From: Streptomyces diastatochromogenes
GTDB lineage: Bacteria > Actinomycetota > Actinomycetes > Streptomycetales > Streptomycetaceae
Reading direction: 5' to 3'
NCBI RefSeq assembly: GCF_002242805.1
Contig: NZ_MCGQ01000020.1
Location: 380,688-444,687 of the forward strand
Length of the DNA: 64,000 nucleotides
Within the stretch, counting starts at the first letter, position 1; every line of letters begins with the position of its first letter. Below are positions 42,676 through 51,453 of this stretch, in pieces. A program made the translations under genes and the position numbers. The notes beneath the pieces are model-generated. The model was not told the DNA's origin, searched no databases, and saw nothing but the letters and a program-made list of their open reading frames with translations.

Positions 42676-43866
42676 TCACGCCAGCACCCGGCGGTAGACG
42701 TCCAGCACCCGCTCGGCGGCAGCCCGCCAGGAGAAGTGCTCCCGGGCCCGCACCCGCCCCGCCTCGCCCATCGCGCGGGCGAGCGCCGGCTCGGCCAGCA
42801 GCCGGTTCACCGCCGCGGCGAAGTCGGCGGCGAAGCGCTTCTCGTCCAGCGGGGTGCCCGTGCCGTCCTGTTCCTGCTCGATCGGCACCAGCAGCCCCGT
42901 GACACCGTCCGCGACCACCTCGGGTATCCCCCCGGTGGCGGTGGCCACCACGGCCGTACCGCAGGCCATCGCCTCCAGGTTGACGATGCCCATCGGCTCG
43001 TACAGCGAAGGGCAGACGAACACGGAGGCGTGCGTCAGCAGCTGGCGCAGCGAGACGGCGTCCAGCATGCCGTCGATGCGGACGACACCCCCTCTGCTCC
43101 GCCGCAGCTCGTCGACGAGCGCGGCCGTCTCCGCCGCGATCTCGGGCGTGTCCGGCTGCCCGCAGCACAGCACCAGCTGGGCCGCAGGATCGATCTCGAA
43201 GGCGGCGCGCAGCAGCTGGGGCAGCCCCTTCTGCCGGGTCACCCGTCCCACGAAGAGCACGAGCGGGCGCTCGGGGTCGACGCCGTACCGCTCCAGTGCG
43301 GCCGTACCCGTATCGGGCCGGTGCGCCTCGGTGTCGATGCCGTTGTGCACGACGTGCACCCGCTCGGGGTCGACGTCCGGGTAGACGCGCAGGACGTCCT
43401 CGCGCATCCCCTGCGACACGGCGATCACGGCGTCCGCCGCCGTCACGGCCGTACGTTCCACCAGGGAGGACAGCCGGTATCCGCCGCCCAACTGCTCCTC
43501 CTTCCACGGCCGCAGGGGCTCCAGGCTGTGCGTGGTCACCACGTGCGGGACGCCGTACACGGTCCGGGCCAGATGCCCCGCGGCGTTCGCGTACCAGGTG
43601 TGGCTGTGCACCAGGTCCGCCCCCTCGCACGCGGCACTCATCGCGACGTTCGCGGCGAGGGTGCGCAGCGCGGCGTTCGCTCCGTCCGCCAGCCGGGGTT
43701 CCGGGTACGCGAACACCCCTGGATCGGGGCGGGGTTCGCCGAAACAGCGCACCCGCAGATCGACCAGGGTGCGCAGCTGCCGGGACAGCTCGGTGACGTG
43801 CACGCCCGCGCCGCCGTAGACGGCGGGCGGGAATTCCTTGGTGAGCAGATCCACGCGTGTGTTCAT
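42676..43866 (-). CDS. glgA: Actinobacterial glycogen synthase-type glucosyltransferase (GlgA/GlgM)
   Basis: A 396-residue GT4-type enzyme (GT-B fold). Motifs: LLTKEFPPAVYGGAGVHVTE at the N-terminus (a GT4/GT5 synthase hallmark), LVHSHTWYANAAGHLA, VHVVHNGIDTEAHRP, LVLFVGRVTRQKGLPQLLRA, and the C-terminal EX7E stretch SLYEPMGIVNLEAMACGTAV. In mycobacteria the orthologous GlgM makes maltose-1-phosphate from ADP-glucose and glucose-1-phosphate, so this gene may feed GlgE directly. That is family knowledge. The ATG at 43864-43866 has AGGAAG upstream; a longer N-terminal reading is low-complexity and rejected. It is transcribed against the GMC genes and divergent from the permease gene, with a Crp-like site between. 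Confidence 0.88.
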   Translation of the reverse strand: MNTRVDLLTKEFPPAVYGGAGVHVTELSRQLRTLVDLRVRCFGEPRPDPGVFAYPEPRLADGANAALRTLAANVAMSAACEGADLVHSHTWYANAAGHLARTVYGVPHVVTTHSLEPLRPWKEEQLGGGYRLSSLVERTAVTAADAVIAVSQGMREDVLRVYPDVDPERVHVVHNGIDTEAHRPDTGTAALERYGVDPERPLVLFVGRVTRQKGLPQLLRAAFEIDPAAQLVLCCGQPDTPEIAAETAALVDELRRSRGGVVRIDGMLDAVSLRQLLTHASVFVCPSLYEPMGIVNLEAMACGTAVVATATGGIPEVVADGVTGLLVPIEQEQDGTGTPLDEKRFAADFAAAVNRLLAEPALARAMGEAGRVRAREHFSWRAAAERVLDVYRRVLA

Positions 43867-44075
43867 CCGTACTTCCTGACGTCTGCGGCCGTGAGCGGCG
43901 GTTTCCGTGCATGCCGGGCCCGGGTCTTCGGGGCTCTTCGGTGGAGGAACCGGGAGCGGAGCGCGCGGGAGCGGCATGCCTGTGCCCGGTGTGACCAGGG
44001 AATCCGTGGCCGCCGGACGACGGGGGTGGAGCTCGGCGGCCACGGATCCGGAAACCACGCTAGAGCGAGACCCCT

Positions 44076-44089
44076 GTGACGCATGTCAC
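44076..44089. promoter_or_regulatory. Crp-like palindrome between glgA and the permease gene
   Basis: GTGACGCATGTCAC is a perfect inverted repeat (GTGAC-N4-GTCAC). It matches the Streptomyces Crp consensus that I recall as GTG-N6-GNCAC. It lies about 28 bp before the permease ATG and 210 bp before the glgA start. Control by the cAMP receptor protein is a reasonable inference. Confidence 0.5.
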
Positions 44090-44116
44090 GGAGCCTGCGA
44101 GGGAATCGCTGGGGAC

Positions 44117-45637
44117 ATGACAGATGACGCAAGAGCGAGCAGTGGAGCGGCCGGGCTCTCGGACGAGGAACGACTGGCCCAGCTCGGCTACACCCAGGTC
44201 CTCGCCCGCCGTATGTCGGCGTTCTCGAACTACGCCGTGTCCTTCACGATCATCTCGGTCCTCTCCGGCTGCCTGACCCTCTACCTCTTCGGCATGATCA
44301 CCGGCGGCCCCGCGGTGATCACCTGGGGCTGGGTGGCGGTCGGCCTGATGACCCTGTTCGTGGGCCTCTCGATGGCCGAGATCTGCTCCGCCTACCCCAC
44401 CTCGGCGGGCCTCTACTTCTGGGCCCACCGCCTCGCGCCCCCGCGCTCGGCGGCGGCCTGGGCGTGGTTCACGGGCTGGTTCAACGTGCTCGGCCAGGTG
44501 GCGGTGACGGCGGGCATCGACTTCGGCGCGGCGTCCTTCCTCGGCGCCTACCTGAACCTCCAGTTCGGCTTCGAGGTCACCCCGGGCCGCACGGTCCTGC
44601 TCTTCGCGGCCATCCTGATCCTGCACGGCCTGCTGAACACCTTCGGCGTCCGGATCGTCGCGTTCCTGAACAGCGTGAGCGTCTGGTGGCACGTCCTCGG
44701 GGTCGCGGTCATCGTCGGCGCCCTGGCGTTCGTCCCCGACCACCACCAGTCGGCGTCCTTCGTGTTCACGAAGTTCGTCAACGAGACGGGCTGGGGCAAC
44801 GGGGTCTACGTCGTCCTACTGGGCCTCCTCATGGCCCAGTACACCTTCACGGGCTACGACGCCTCCGCCCACATGACGGAGGAGACCCACGACGCGTCCA
44901 CGGCGGGCCCGAAGGGCATCGTCCGCTCGATCTGGACGTCCTGGATAGCCGGCTTCGTCCTCCTCCTGGGCTTCACCTTCGCCATCCAGTCCTACGGCAA
45001 GGAGCTGACGTCCCCGACCGGCGCACCCCCCGCCCAGATCCTCCTGGACGCACTGGGCGCGACCACGGGCAAGCTCCTGCTCCTGGTCGTGATCGGCGCC
45101 CAGCTCTTCTGCGGCATGGCCTCGGTCACCGCCAACAGCCGCATGATCTACGCCTTCTCCCGCGACGGCGCGCTGCCCTTCTCGCACATCTGGCACACGG
45201 TCAGCCCCCGCACCCGCACCCCCGTGGCAGCGGTCTGGCTGGCCGCGCTCGCCGCCCTGGCCCTCGGCCTCCCCTACCTCATCAACTCCACGGCCTACAC
45301 GGCGGTGACCTCGATCGCGGTGATCGGCCTCTACATCGCCTACGTCATCCCGACCCTCCTGCGCGTCCGCAAGGGCGACGCCTTCGAACGCGGCCCCTGG
45401 CACCTGGGCCGCTGGTCCGTCCCCATCGGCATCGTCTCCGTCACCTGGGTCGCGCTGATCACCATCCTCTTCATGCTCCCCCAGGTCTCCCCGGTCACCT
45501 GGAAGACCTTCAACTACGCCCCGGTCGCCGTCCTGGTCGTCCTGGGCTTCGCCGCCACCTGGTGGCTGGCCTCGGCCCGCCACTGGTTCCTCGCCCCGAC
45601 CCACGCCACCCGCTCCCCCGAACCGGTCGAAAAGTAA
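44117..45637 (+). CDS. APC-family amino acid permease
   Basis: A 506-residue inner-membrane transporter of the amino acid-polyamine-organocation superfamily (12 hydrophobic helices). The opening RRMSAFSNYAVSFTIISVLSG and the later YTFTGYDASAHMTEETHDAS fit the GABA/choline-like permease branch that is common in Streptomyces. Proton-coupled uptake of an amino acid or amine is expected; the exact substrate cannot be read. ATG 44117 is chosen, 28 bp after a Crp-like palindrome, although the ribosome site (GGGG) is weak. Codon use shifts to strongly C-ending codons compared with neighbours. Confidence 0.88.
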   Translation: MTDDARASSGAAGLSDEERLAQLGYTQVLARRMSAFSNYAVSFTIISVLSGCLTLYLFGMITGGPAVITWGWVAVGLMTLFVGLSMAEICSAYPTSAGLYFWAHRLAPPRSAAAWAWFTGWFNVLGQVAVTAGIDFGAASFLGAYLNLQFGFEVTPGRTVLLFAAILILHGLLNTFGVRIVAFLNSVSVWWHVLGVAVIVGALAFVPDHHQSASFVFTKFVNETGWGNGVYVVLLGLLMAQYTFTGYDASAHMTEETHDASTAGPKGIVRSIWTSWIAGFVLLLGFTFAIQSYGKELTSPTGAPPAQILLDALGATTGKLLLLVVIGAQLFCGMASVTANSRMIYAFSRDGALPFSHIWHTVSPRTRTPVAAVWLAALAALALGLPYLINSTAYTAVTSIAVIGLYIAYVIPTLLRVRKGDAFERGPWHLGRWSVPIGIVSVTWVALITILFMLPQVSPVTWKTFNYAPVAVLVVLGFAATWWLASARHWFLAPTHATRSPEPVEK

Positions 45638-45724
45638 CCTTCACCCTCCTGACGCGGCCGCGTCCTCGATACCCGATCGGAGACACGGCCTCGTCCGGCT
45701 ATGCTCGGACAGGCAACATCGCCT

Positions 45725-45797
45725 GGGCCCTTAGCTCAATTGGCAGAGCAGTGGACTTTTAATCCATTGGTTGTGGGTTCGAGTCCCACAGGGCCTA
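45725..45797 (+). tRNA. tRNA-Lys (anticodon TTT)
   Basis: A 73-nt cloverleaf with acceptor GGGCCCT / AGGGCCT (first pair G-T) and discriminator A. The D-arm is GCTC...GAGC. The anticodon loop is CTTTTAA, giving TTT for Lys. The T-arm GTGGGTTCGAGTCCCAC is perfect. CCA is not encoded. Confidence 0.97.
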
Positions 45798-45927
45798 CGG
45801 CTGCGGGGGAGGGGAGACCCCCTCTGACCTGCTACGCAGCGCCTGGGTCGGCTTCGGTCGGCTCGGGCGCTGTCTCGTTTCCGGGTGGAGGCTGTCGCCG
45901 AGGCTGCCGCTCTCCGCTGACCTGCCG

Positions 45928-46578
45928 TCAACGCGTCCGCGGCCAGAGGGCGCCGAGGATCACCTGTACCTGGCCGATCAGCCGTGGCGGGTCGAACTTG
46001 CCGGGCTCGGTGAGGGCGAGGCGGCCGAAGTGTTCCGCGCAGGCGACGAGTGCGTGGGCGAGGACTTGCGGGTCGAGCCGCGGATCACTCCGGTCGGCCA
46101 GGACGAGCGACAGCCATGCCTCGACCCGGAGCCGGAACCGCTCCCGGTCCGCCTCGATGCGGTCGCGGACGACCGTGGGCATGTTGCCGGGGGGCAGCAG
46201 GATCAGCCGCCACGTATCCGGGTCCTCGTGGAGCATGGCGGACATCCGGCGCACGGTTTCGGAGACGAACGCGGCGGGGTCGCGCAGGTCCGCGGTGCCG
46301 GGAAACGTCTCAAGCAGTCGTGCGAAGGCGCGTGCCTGCTGCCGGTCGAGCAGGGCGCTCAGCAGGGCGTCGAGGTTCTCGAAGGCGCCGTAGACCACCG
46401 ACCGGGCGACATCGGCCCTCTTCGCGATGGCATCGATGGAGACCCGGTCGTAGCCGTCGCTCACGATTACGGCGAGGGCCGCGTCGAGCAGTTGCGCGCG
46501 GCGTTGCGCGAGGGGGACGCGTGGGGCGTAGGGGCGCCGCTTGCGTGGCCTGTCTTCCGAAGCTGTGGACGCTGACAC
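45928..46578 (-). CDS. TetR-family transcriptional regulator (controls the MpaB-like gene)
   Basis: A 216-residue repressor with an N-terminal TetR helix-turn-helix (LLDAALAVIVSDGYDRVSID, then AIAKRADVARSVVYGAFENL) and a ligand-binding C-terminal domain. A Lys/Arg-rich N-terminal arm (PRKRRPYAPRVP) precedes it. It is divergent from the oxygenase MpaB-like gene. The shared 90-bp region holds a nested palindrome at 46587-46629, a clear candidate operator for itself and its neighbour. The inducer is unknown. Confidence 0.9.
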   Translation of the reverse strand: MSASTASEDRPRKRRPYAPRVPLAQRRAQLLDAALAVIVSDGYDRVSIDAIAKRADVARSVVYGAFENLDALLSALLDRQQARAFARLLETFPGTADLRDPAAFVSETVRRMSAMLHEDPDTWRLILLPPGNMPTVVRDRIEADRERFRLRVEAWLSLVLADRSDPRLDPQVLAHALVACAEHFGRLALTEPGKFDPPRLIGQVQVILGALWPRTR

Positions 46579-46586
46579 CTTGGCAG

Positions 46587-46629
46587 TTTACGACAGGCGT
46601 GTCTTAATTTAAGACAGCAGTGTCGTAAA
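46587..46629. promoter_or_regulatory. Nested palindromic operator of the TetR regulator
   Basis: The inner repeat TGTCTTAATTTAAGACA (46600-46616) is perfect, 8+1+8. It is framed by TTTACGACA (46587-46595) and TGTCGTAAA (46621-46629), also exact complements with equal 4-bp spacers. It overlaps the divergent promoter region and starts only 9 bp from the TetR start codon. Confidence 0.85.
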
Positions 46630-46669
46630 TGAGGGCGGCGCACGCCGCGGACGCACAGGGAGCGGCTCC

Positions 46670-47728
46670 ATGGCGAAGCTGAAGCGTGACGAGGTCGAAC
46701 CGCACGAGGACTACGGCTTCTTCGGCCCGGGCTCGGTGGTGTGGAAGGTCTGGAGTTATCCGACGGCGCCGACGGTGGGTTTCCAGCGGTCCGTGGTGGT
46801 GGAGGAACTCGACCCGCCGCTGGTGGCCGCCGTCCACGGAACCCAGGGCATCTACCGGCGCTCCCGCACCCGCTACGACCGGACCCTGCGCTACTTCGCG
46901 ATGGTGGCCTTCGCCGGTTCACGGGAGGTGTGCAAAGCCGCGGACGTCCTGGTCAAGGTCCATTCCAAGGCGATCGGCCGGCTTCCCTACGGCGGTGGGA
47001 CCTACGACGCCAACGACCCCGCCTCGCAGCTGTGGATCCAGCTCACCGGCTGGCACTCGATCCTCTACGCCTACGAGAAGTACGGGCCCGGGAAGCTCAC
47101 CGCGCAGGAGGAGCAGGAGTACTGGGAGGCATGCGCCATCGCCGCGGAACTGCAGACCTGCTCCCCCAAGGACATCCCCCGCAGCCGTGACGGCGTCCGG
47201 GCGTACTTCGCACGCATGCGCCCGCACTTGTCCGCCAGCCCGATCGCCCGGCAGGCCATGAACCACCTGCTCAGGAGCGAGCTCGTACTGCCGCCGACGC
47301 CGCGCTGGGCCAAGCCGGCGAGCCTGGTTGTCGCGCGGGCGCAGCGGATCGCCACGCTCGCCACCATGCCGCGCTGGATGCGCGAGATGGCCGGGATCCG
47401 GCAGTCGCGCCTCCTCGACACCCTCATCGTGCCCGTCATGAAGACGGCCTTCGCACTCGTCCACCTCAACCCCAAGGCCGAACTGCGCCTGCTGGCACGG
47501 CTCTCACCCTCCACGGTTCCGGTGATCGCGCCGATGAAGCTCGGCATACCTCCCCGCAACGAGGAAGTACTGACCCCGGCGGAAGCCCGCGCCCGCTACG
47601 GCTACGCCAAGCCCGCCGAAGCACATCTCGAATTCCGGGCCCGGCAGGCCACCCGTGTCTTCGGCGACGGCGAGGCCCCCAGCGAGCAGGGGCTCATCGA
47701 GTCCCAGGAGATCCTGGGGCCGCTCTAG
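46670..47728 (+). CDS. Oxygenase MpaB-like (DUF2236) protein
   Basis: A 352-residue protein of the MpaB/latex-clearing-protein-like family, which contains heme b oxygenases. Recognisable parts are YGFFGPGSVVWKVWSYPTAP, RRSRTRYDRTLRYFAMVAFAG and YDANDPASQLWIQLTGWHSI, the last with the conserved His and Trp of the heme pocket. The C-terminal third contains Arg/Ala-rich helices. It is divergent from the TetR gene and almost certainly repressed by it through the nested palindrome. The reaction could be oxidative cleavage or hydroxylation of a lipophilic substrate; the compound is unknown. Confidence 0.85.
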   Translation: MAKLKRDEVEPHEDYGFFGPGSVVWKVWSYPTAPTVGFQRSVVVEELDPPLVAAVHGTQGIYRRSRTRYDRTLRYFAMVAFAGSREVCKAADVLVKVHSKAIGRLPYGGGTYDANDPASQLWIQLTGWHSILYAYEKYGPGKLTAQEEQEYWEACAIAAELQTCSPKDIPRSRDGVRAYFARMRPHLSASPIARQAMNHLLRSELVLPPTPRWAKPASLVVARAQRIATLATMPRWMREMAGIRQSRLLDTLIVPVMKTAFALVHLNPKAELRLLARLSPSTVPVIAPMKLGIPPRNEEVLTPAEARARYGYAKPAEAHLEFRARQATRVFGDGEAPSEQGLIESQEILGPL

Positions 47729-47854
47729 CAGGTCCAGGTAGGTGTTTGCCCACCTCAGAAGTAGGTCTCGGCCCATGGTGCTTTCCGGACCCCTCGCAGC
47801 AGCATGATCTCCAGGCCGCAGCGCGTGGCCTGGAAGACGAGACGGGGGACGGAT

Positions 47855-49489
47855 ATGTGGCCGTTTCCGGCGGGCGTGACGCCCTGGCCGGCGGGCGTGC
47901 TGGCGGCGTTGACCGCGGTCTGCGCCGCGCTGGCCTTCAGGGCGGAGCTGGCGCGGGACCGACCGGCGCGTACCGCGCGACCGGCCGGGCGGATCGGCTG
48001 GCCGGTCGTGGCGGGACTGGTGGGTACGGCCGCGTACGGCAGCGTGCCGGCCCTGCTGGCCGCCCTGCACAACTCCGCTGTACCGCCCGGCTACGTCGTG
48101 ACCATGCCGGATCTGGAGCCCGGCGGGCTGCTCCCGGCGGCGCTGCTGACGGCCGGCCTGCTCGCCACCGCGCTGCTCACCTCGGCGCCCGCGCCCCGGC
48201 GGTGGGTGCTGCCCGTGGTCGCGGCGGTGACCGGCGAACTGCTGGAAGCGACGTACTGGCTCACGCATTCCGCTGCCGTTTCGGGCCGGACACCGCTGAA
48301 CGTCCTGGTGGGCGGTGTGAGCGTGCCGGTGATTGCCGCCCTCGCCGGTGCCGCTCTGCTCTGGCCGGCGACCGGCAGACCCGCGCGTCTGGCCGGAGCC
48401 GACGCGCCCAGGTCGGCGCGCTGGGCCCTGCTGCTGCCCGCCGTCGTGGTGATGACCGGTGACCTGTTCGGCCTCGATCTGTGGCAGTCCCCGCCGCCGG
48501 GCATCGGGATCGGGCCGTCGGTGGCGGGCCATCTGGTGGGGCTGGTGCTGCTGGCGGCCGTCGTGGCCGGGCTGGCGCGCTGGCCGCGGGCGGCGGCGGA
48601 CCTGGCGGCCCTGGGGCTGGTCGGGATCGGGGCGTACGACGTCGCCCAGAGCGGGTTCGGGCAGTACGTGGTGGTGCACAAGATCGGCTCCCCGCAGGGG
48701 TCGGCGCCGTCGCTCCCCAAGGGGCTGGCACACCATGCGTCGGTCCTCGGTGGCATCCAGGGGGCAGTGGTGCTGGCCCTCGGACTCTGGCTGCTGACAC
48801 TGACCGTACTGCCGGATGCCAGGCGGCTGTTGGGGCGGGAGCCGGATCCGGCGCTGACCCGGCGGGTGCGGGAGCTGACCGAGACGCGGGCCGACGCGGT
48901 CAGCTCCGCGGCCGCGGAGCTGCGCAGGATCGAGCGCGACCTGCACGACGGCGCGCAGGGACGGCTGGTCGCGATCGGGATGAACCTCAGGGTGGCCGAG
49001 GAGATGATCCACAGCAGCCCGCACGAAGCCGCCGCGCTGGTCGTGGAGGCCCGCGTCGCCTCGTCGGCGGCGCTGGAGGAACTGCGCGGCCTGATCAGGG
49101 GGATGCACCCGCCGATGCTGGCCGACCGGGGCCTGGGGGAGGCGGTCCGGGCGCTGGCACTGGACCTGCCCCTGCCCTGTGAGACCGAGATCGATCTGCC
49201 CGAACGGCTCGCCGCTCCGCTGGAATCGGCCTGCTACTTCGCCGTCGCCGAGGTGGTCACCAACGCCGTCCGGCACGCCTCGGCGCACGGCCTCCAGATC
49301 CGGATGGCCCAGGCGGGCGGACTGCTGCGCATCGAGGTGGTCGACGACGGGGTGGGCGGCGCGGACCCGGCCCAGGGCACGGGGCTGGCGGGGGTGGAGC
49401 GACGGCTCGCGGCCTTCGACGGCATCCTCGCGGTCAGCAGCCCGTCCGGCGGGCCGACGATCGTGGTCATGGAGGTACCGTGCGGGTAG
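47855..49489 (+). CDS. Sensor histidine kinase (NarL/LiaS type)
   Basis: A 544-residue membrane kinase. The N-terminal 330 residues hold about eight hydrophobic segments and no separate extracellular sensor domain. The dimerisation/phosphoacceptor box is RIERDLHDGAQGRLVAIGMN (His at about residue 363), followed by SSAALEELRGLIRGMHPPML. The HATPase domain has AVAEVVTNAVRHAS and VVDDGVGGAD. The start ATG follows GACGGGGGACGGAT. It overlaps the response-regulator gene by 10 bp, a standard two-component pair. The stimulus is unknown. Confidence 0.9.
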   Translation: MWPFPAGVTPWPAGVLAALTAVCAALAFRAELARDRPARTARPAGRIGWPVVAGLVGTAAYGSVPALLAALHNSAVPPGYVVTMPDLEPGGLLPAALLTAGLLATALLTSAPAPRRWVLPVVAAVTGELLEATYWLTHSAAVSGRTPLNVLVGGVSVPVIAALAGAALLWPATGRPARLAGADAPRSARWALLLPAVVVMTGDLFGLDLWQSPPPGIGIGPSVAGHLVGLVLLAAVVAGLARWPRAAADLAALGLVGIGAYDVAQSGFGQYVVVHKIGSPQGSAPSLPKGLAHHASVLGGIQGAVVLALGLWLLTLTVLPDARRLLGREPDPALTRRVRELTETRADAVSSAAAELRRIERDLHDGAQGRLVAIGMNLRVAEEMIHSSPHEAAALVVEARVASSAALEELRGLIRGMHPPMLADRGLGEAVRALALDLPLPCETEIDLPERLAAPLESACYFAVAEVVTNAVRHASAHGLQIRMAQAGGLLRIEVVDDGVGGADPAQGTGLAGVERRLAAFDGILAVSSPSGGPTIVVMEVPCG

Positions 49490-50169
49490 TCGTCGCGGAA
49501 GATCTCTTCCTGCTCCGGGAGGGACTGGTCCGGCTTCTCAAGGCGCGCGGGTTCGAGATCGCGGCGGCCACCGACAGCGCGCCGGGCCTGCTCGACGCGC
49601 TGCTGGAATTCCGGCCGGACCTCGCGATCGTGGACATCAGGCTGCCGCCCACCCACACCGACGACGGGCTCCGTGCGGCACTCGCCGCCCGGGAACGGAT
49701 ACCCGGGCTGCCGATCCTGCTGCTCTCTCAGTACGTCGAGCAGATCTACGCCCAGGAACTGCTCGCCGACCAGGCGGGCGGGGTCGGCTACCTGCTCAAG
49801 GACCGCGTGTTCAGCGACGACCAGTTCGTCGACGTGATCCGTACGGTCGCCGCGGGCGGCACGGTCATGGACCCCGAAGTGGTCACCAAGCTGCTCGGCC
49901 GCCGCAGCCGCGGCGAACACGAGCGCCTCTCCCGGCTCACCGAGCGGGAGCGCCAGGTGCTCGAACTCATGGCCGAGGGACGCTCCAACAGCGCCATCGC
50001 GAACCGGCTCTTCATCAGCGAGAAGGCCGTGTCCAAGCACAGCACCAGCATCTTCACGAAGCTGGACCTCACCCCCTCCGACGACGACAACCGCCGCGTG
50101 CTGGCCGTACTCGCCCACCTCATGTCCGTGCCGCGTGAAGGCCGCACCCGACCCCGGGAGAGTCCGTGA
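49480..50169 (+). CDS. LuxR/NarL-type response regulator
   Basis: A 229-residue regulator. The receiver domain has the acidic pocket VVAEDLFLLREGL and phospho-acceptor Asp in LAIVDIRLPP (D53), with the conserved Lys in YLLKDRVF. The C-terminal helix-turn-helix reads LTERERQVLELMAEGRSNSA, then IANRLFISEKAVSKH (residues about 150-205). It starts with GTG inside the kinase gene. Its stop overlaps the start of the Tat-secreted hydrolase gene (GTGA), so the hydrolase is part of the operon. Confidence 0.92.
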   Translation: MRVVVAEDLFLLREGLVRLLKARGFEIAAATDSAPGLLDALLEFRPDLAIVDIRLPPTHTDDGLRAALAARERIPGLPILLLSQYVEQIYAQELLADQAGGVGYLLKDRVFSDDQFVDVIRTVAAGGTVMDPEVVTKLLGRRSRGEHERLSRLTERERQVLELMAEGRSNSAIANRLFISEKAVSKHSTSIFTKLDLTPSDDDNRRVLAVLAHLMSVPREGRTRPRESP

Positions 50170-51365
50170 CAACCACACCGTTCATGAACCGAGAAGGAAT
50201 GACGCGCCGTCGCGTGCTCGGAGCCGCGCTGGCAACCGGGGCCGCCTTACCGATCGGCGTCGCACGCCCGGCGCGGGCGGCTTCGACCGCCCCGGGCCCG
50301 GTGCGGCTCACCCTGCCCGCGCCCACCGGACCGTACCCGGTGGGGACGGTGCCCCTGCACCTCGTCGACCGTTCACGTCCGGATCCCGTGGCGGGCCCGG
50401 GGCATCACCGTGAGCTGATGGCCGGCGTCTGGTACCCCGCCCGGGCTGTCGAGCGGTATCCACTGGCGCGCTGGACGTCCCCCGCCGTGGCGCGGGCGCT
50501 CCTCACGGCGGCGGGCTTTCCGGCCGATGTCGCGCCGGCGCCTCTCACGGCCGGCCACGAGGGTGCTCCGGTGCGGCGAACCGGCGGACGACTGCCCGTC
50601 GTCGTGTTCTCGCACGGCGCGCACGATCACCGGGCGGACACCACCATCGTGGTTCAGGAGCTTGCCAGTCACGGGTACGTGGTGATCACGGTGGATCACA
50701 CGTACGACGCGTTCAGCGAGTTCCCCGACGGCCGGCTCACGGTGCCGCTCGACCAACCGGCCTTGGGGCCGCGGGACTTCGCCACGGACCTCCGGTTCGT
50801 GCTCGACCGCATCGAGGAACTGGCCGCCGGGCGCAACCCCGACGCCGACCAGCGGCCGCTGCCGGCCGGTCTGCTGTGCGCACTCGACCCGCGTCGCATC
50901 GGCATGTTCGGCTGGTCGAAAGGCGCGTCGGCGACGGCCTTTGTGATGAGCGAGGACCAGCGCGTCCGGGCCGGGCTGAGCTTCGACGGCCCGATGCAAC
51001 CGACGATCAGCACCGACCTGGACCGGCCGTTCATGCTGATGACCGCCGAGTTCCCCCGGGCCACGCAGCCGAGCGTGGCCGAGTTCTGGTCGCGTCTGCG
51101 GGGATGGCGGCTCAATGTCCAGGCGGAGGGTGCGGTGCACTCGTCGTACTGCGACGTCCAGTTTCTGATCCCGCAGCTGGCCCAAGCCGTCGGGATGAGC
51201 GACGCGGACCTCCAGGGCTGGATCGGCACCCTGGATCCGGCCCGGGCGGTACGGATCCAGCAGGCGTACCCGCTCGCGTTCTTCGACCTGCATCTGCGGC
51301 ACCGCCGGGAGCGCCTGCTGGACGGTCCGAGTGCGGCCTTCCCGGAGGTCAAGTTCCTTCCCTGA
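50166..51365 (+). CDS. Tat-exported alpha/beta hydrolase with a TTA codon
   Basis: A 399-residue secreted hydrolase resembling platelet-activating-factor acetylhydrolase/lipase proteins. The twin-arginine signal is MTRRRVLGAALATGAALPI, with cleavage probably after ARPARA. The nucleophile elbow is GMFGWSKGASATAF (GxSxG), preceded by VVFSHGAHDHRADT for the oxyanion region. LNVQAEGAVHSSYCD may contain the catalytic His. Codon 28 is TTA (50247-50249), the rare Leu codon that depends on the bldA tRNA in Streptomyces, so translation may be developmentally controlled. It overlaps the response regulator. Confidence 0.87.
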   Translation: MTTTPFMNREGMTRRRVLGAALATGAALPIGVARPARAASTAPGPVRLTLPAPTGPYPVGTVPLHLVDRSRPDPVAGPGHHRELMAGVWYPARAVERYPLARWTSPAVARALLTAAGFPADVAPAPLTAGHEGAPVRRTGGRLPVVVFSHGAHDHRADTTIVVQELASHGYVVITVDHTYDAFSEFPDGRLTVPLDQPALGPRDFATDLRFVLDRIEELAAGRNPDADQRPLPAGLLCALDPRRIGMFGWSKGASATAFVMSEDQRVRAGLSFDGPMQPTISTDLDRPFMLMTAEFPRATQPSVAEFWSRLRGWRLNVQAEGAVHSSYCDVQFLIPQLAQAVGMSDADLQGWIGTLDPARAVRIQQAYPLAFFDLHLRHRRERLLDGPSAAFPEVKFLP

Positions 51366-51453
51366 AGCGACGGACCGCGGCGCTCACGTCTCTCGGCGCG
51401 TCACAGCGCCCTTCACCGATGCGGCGACAGGGCCGTAGCAGACGTACCCGATT

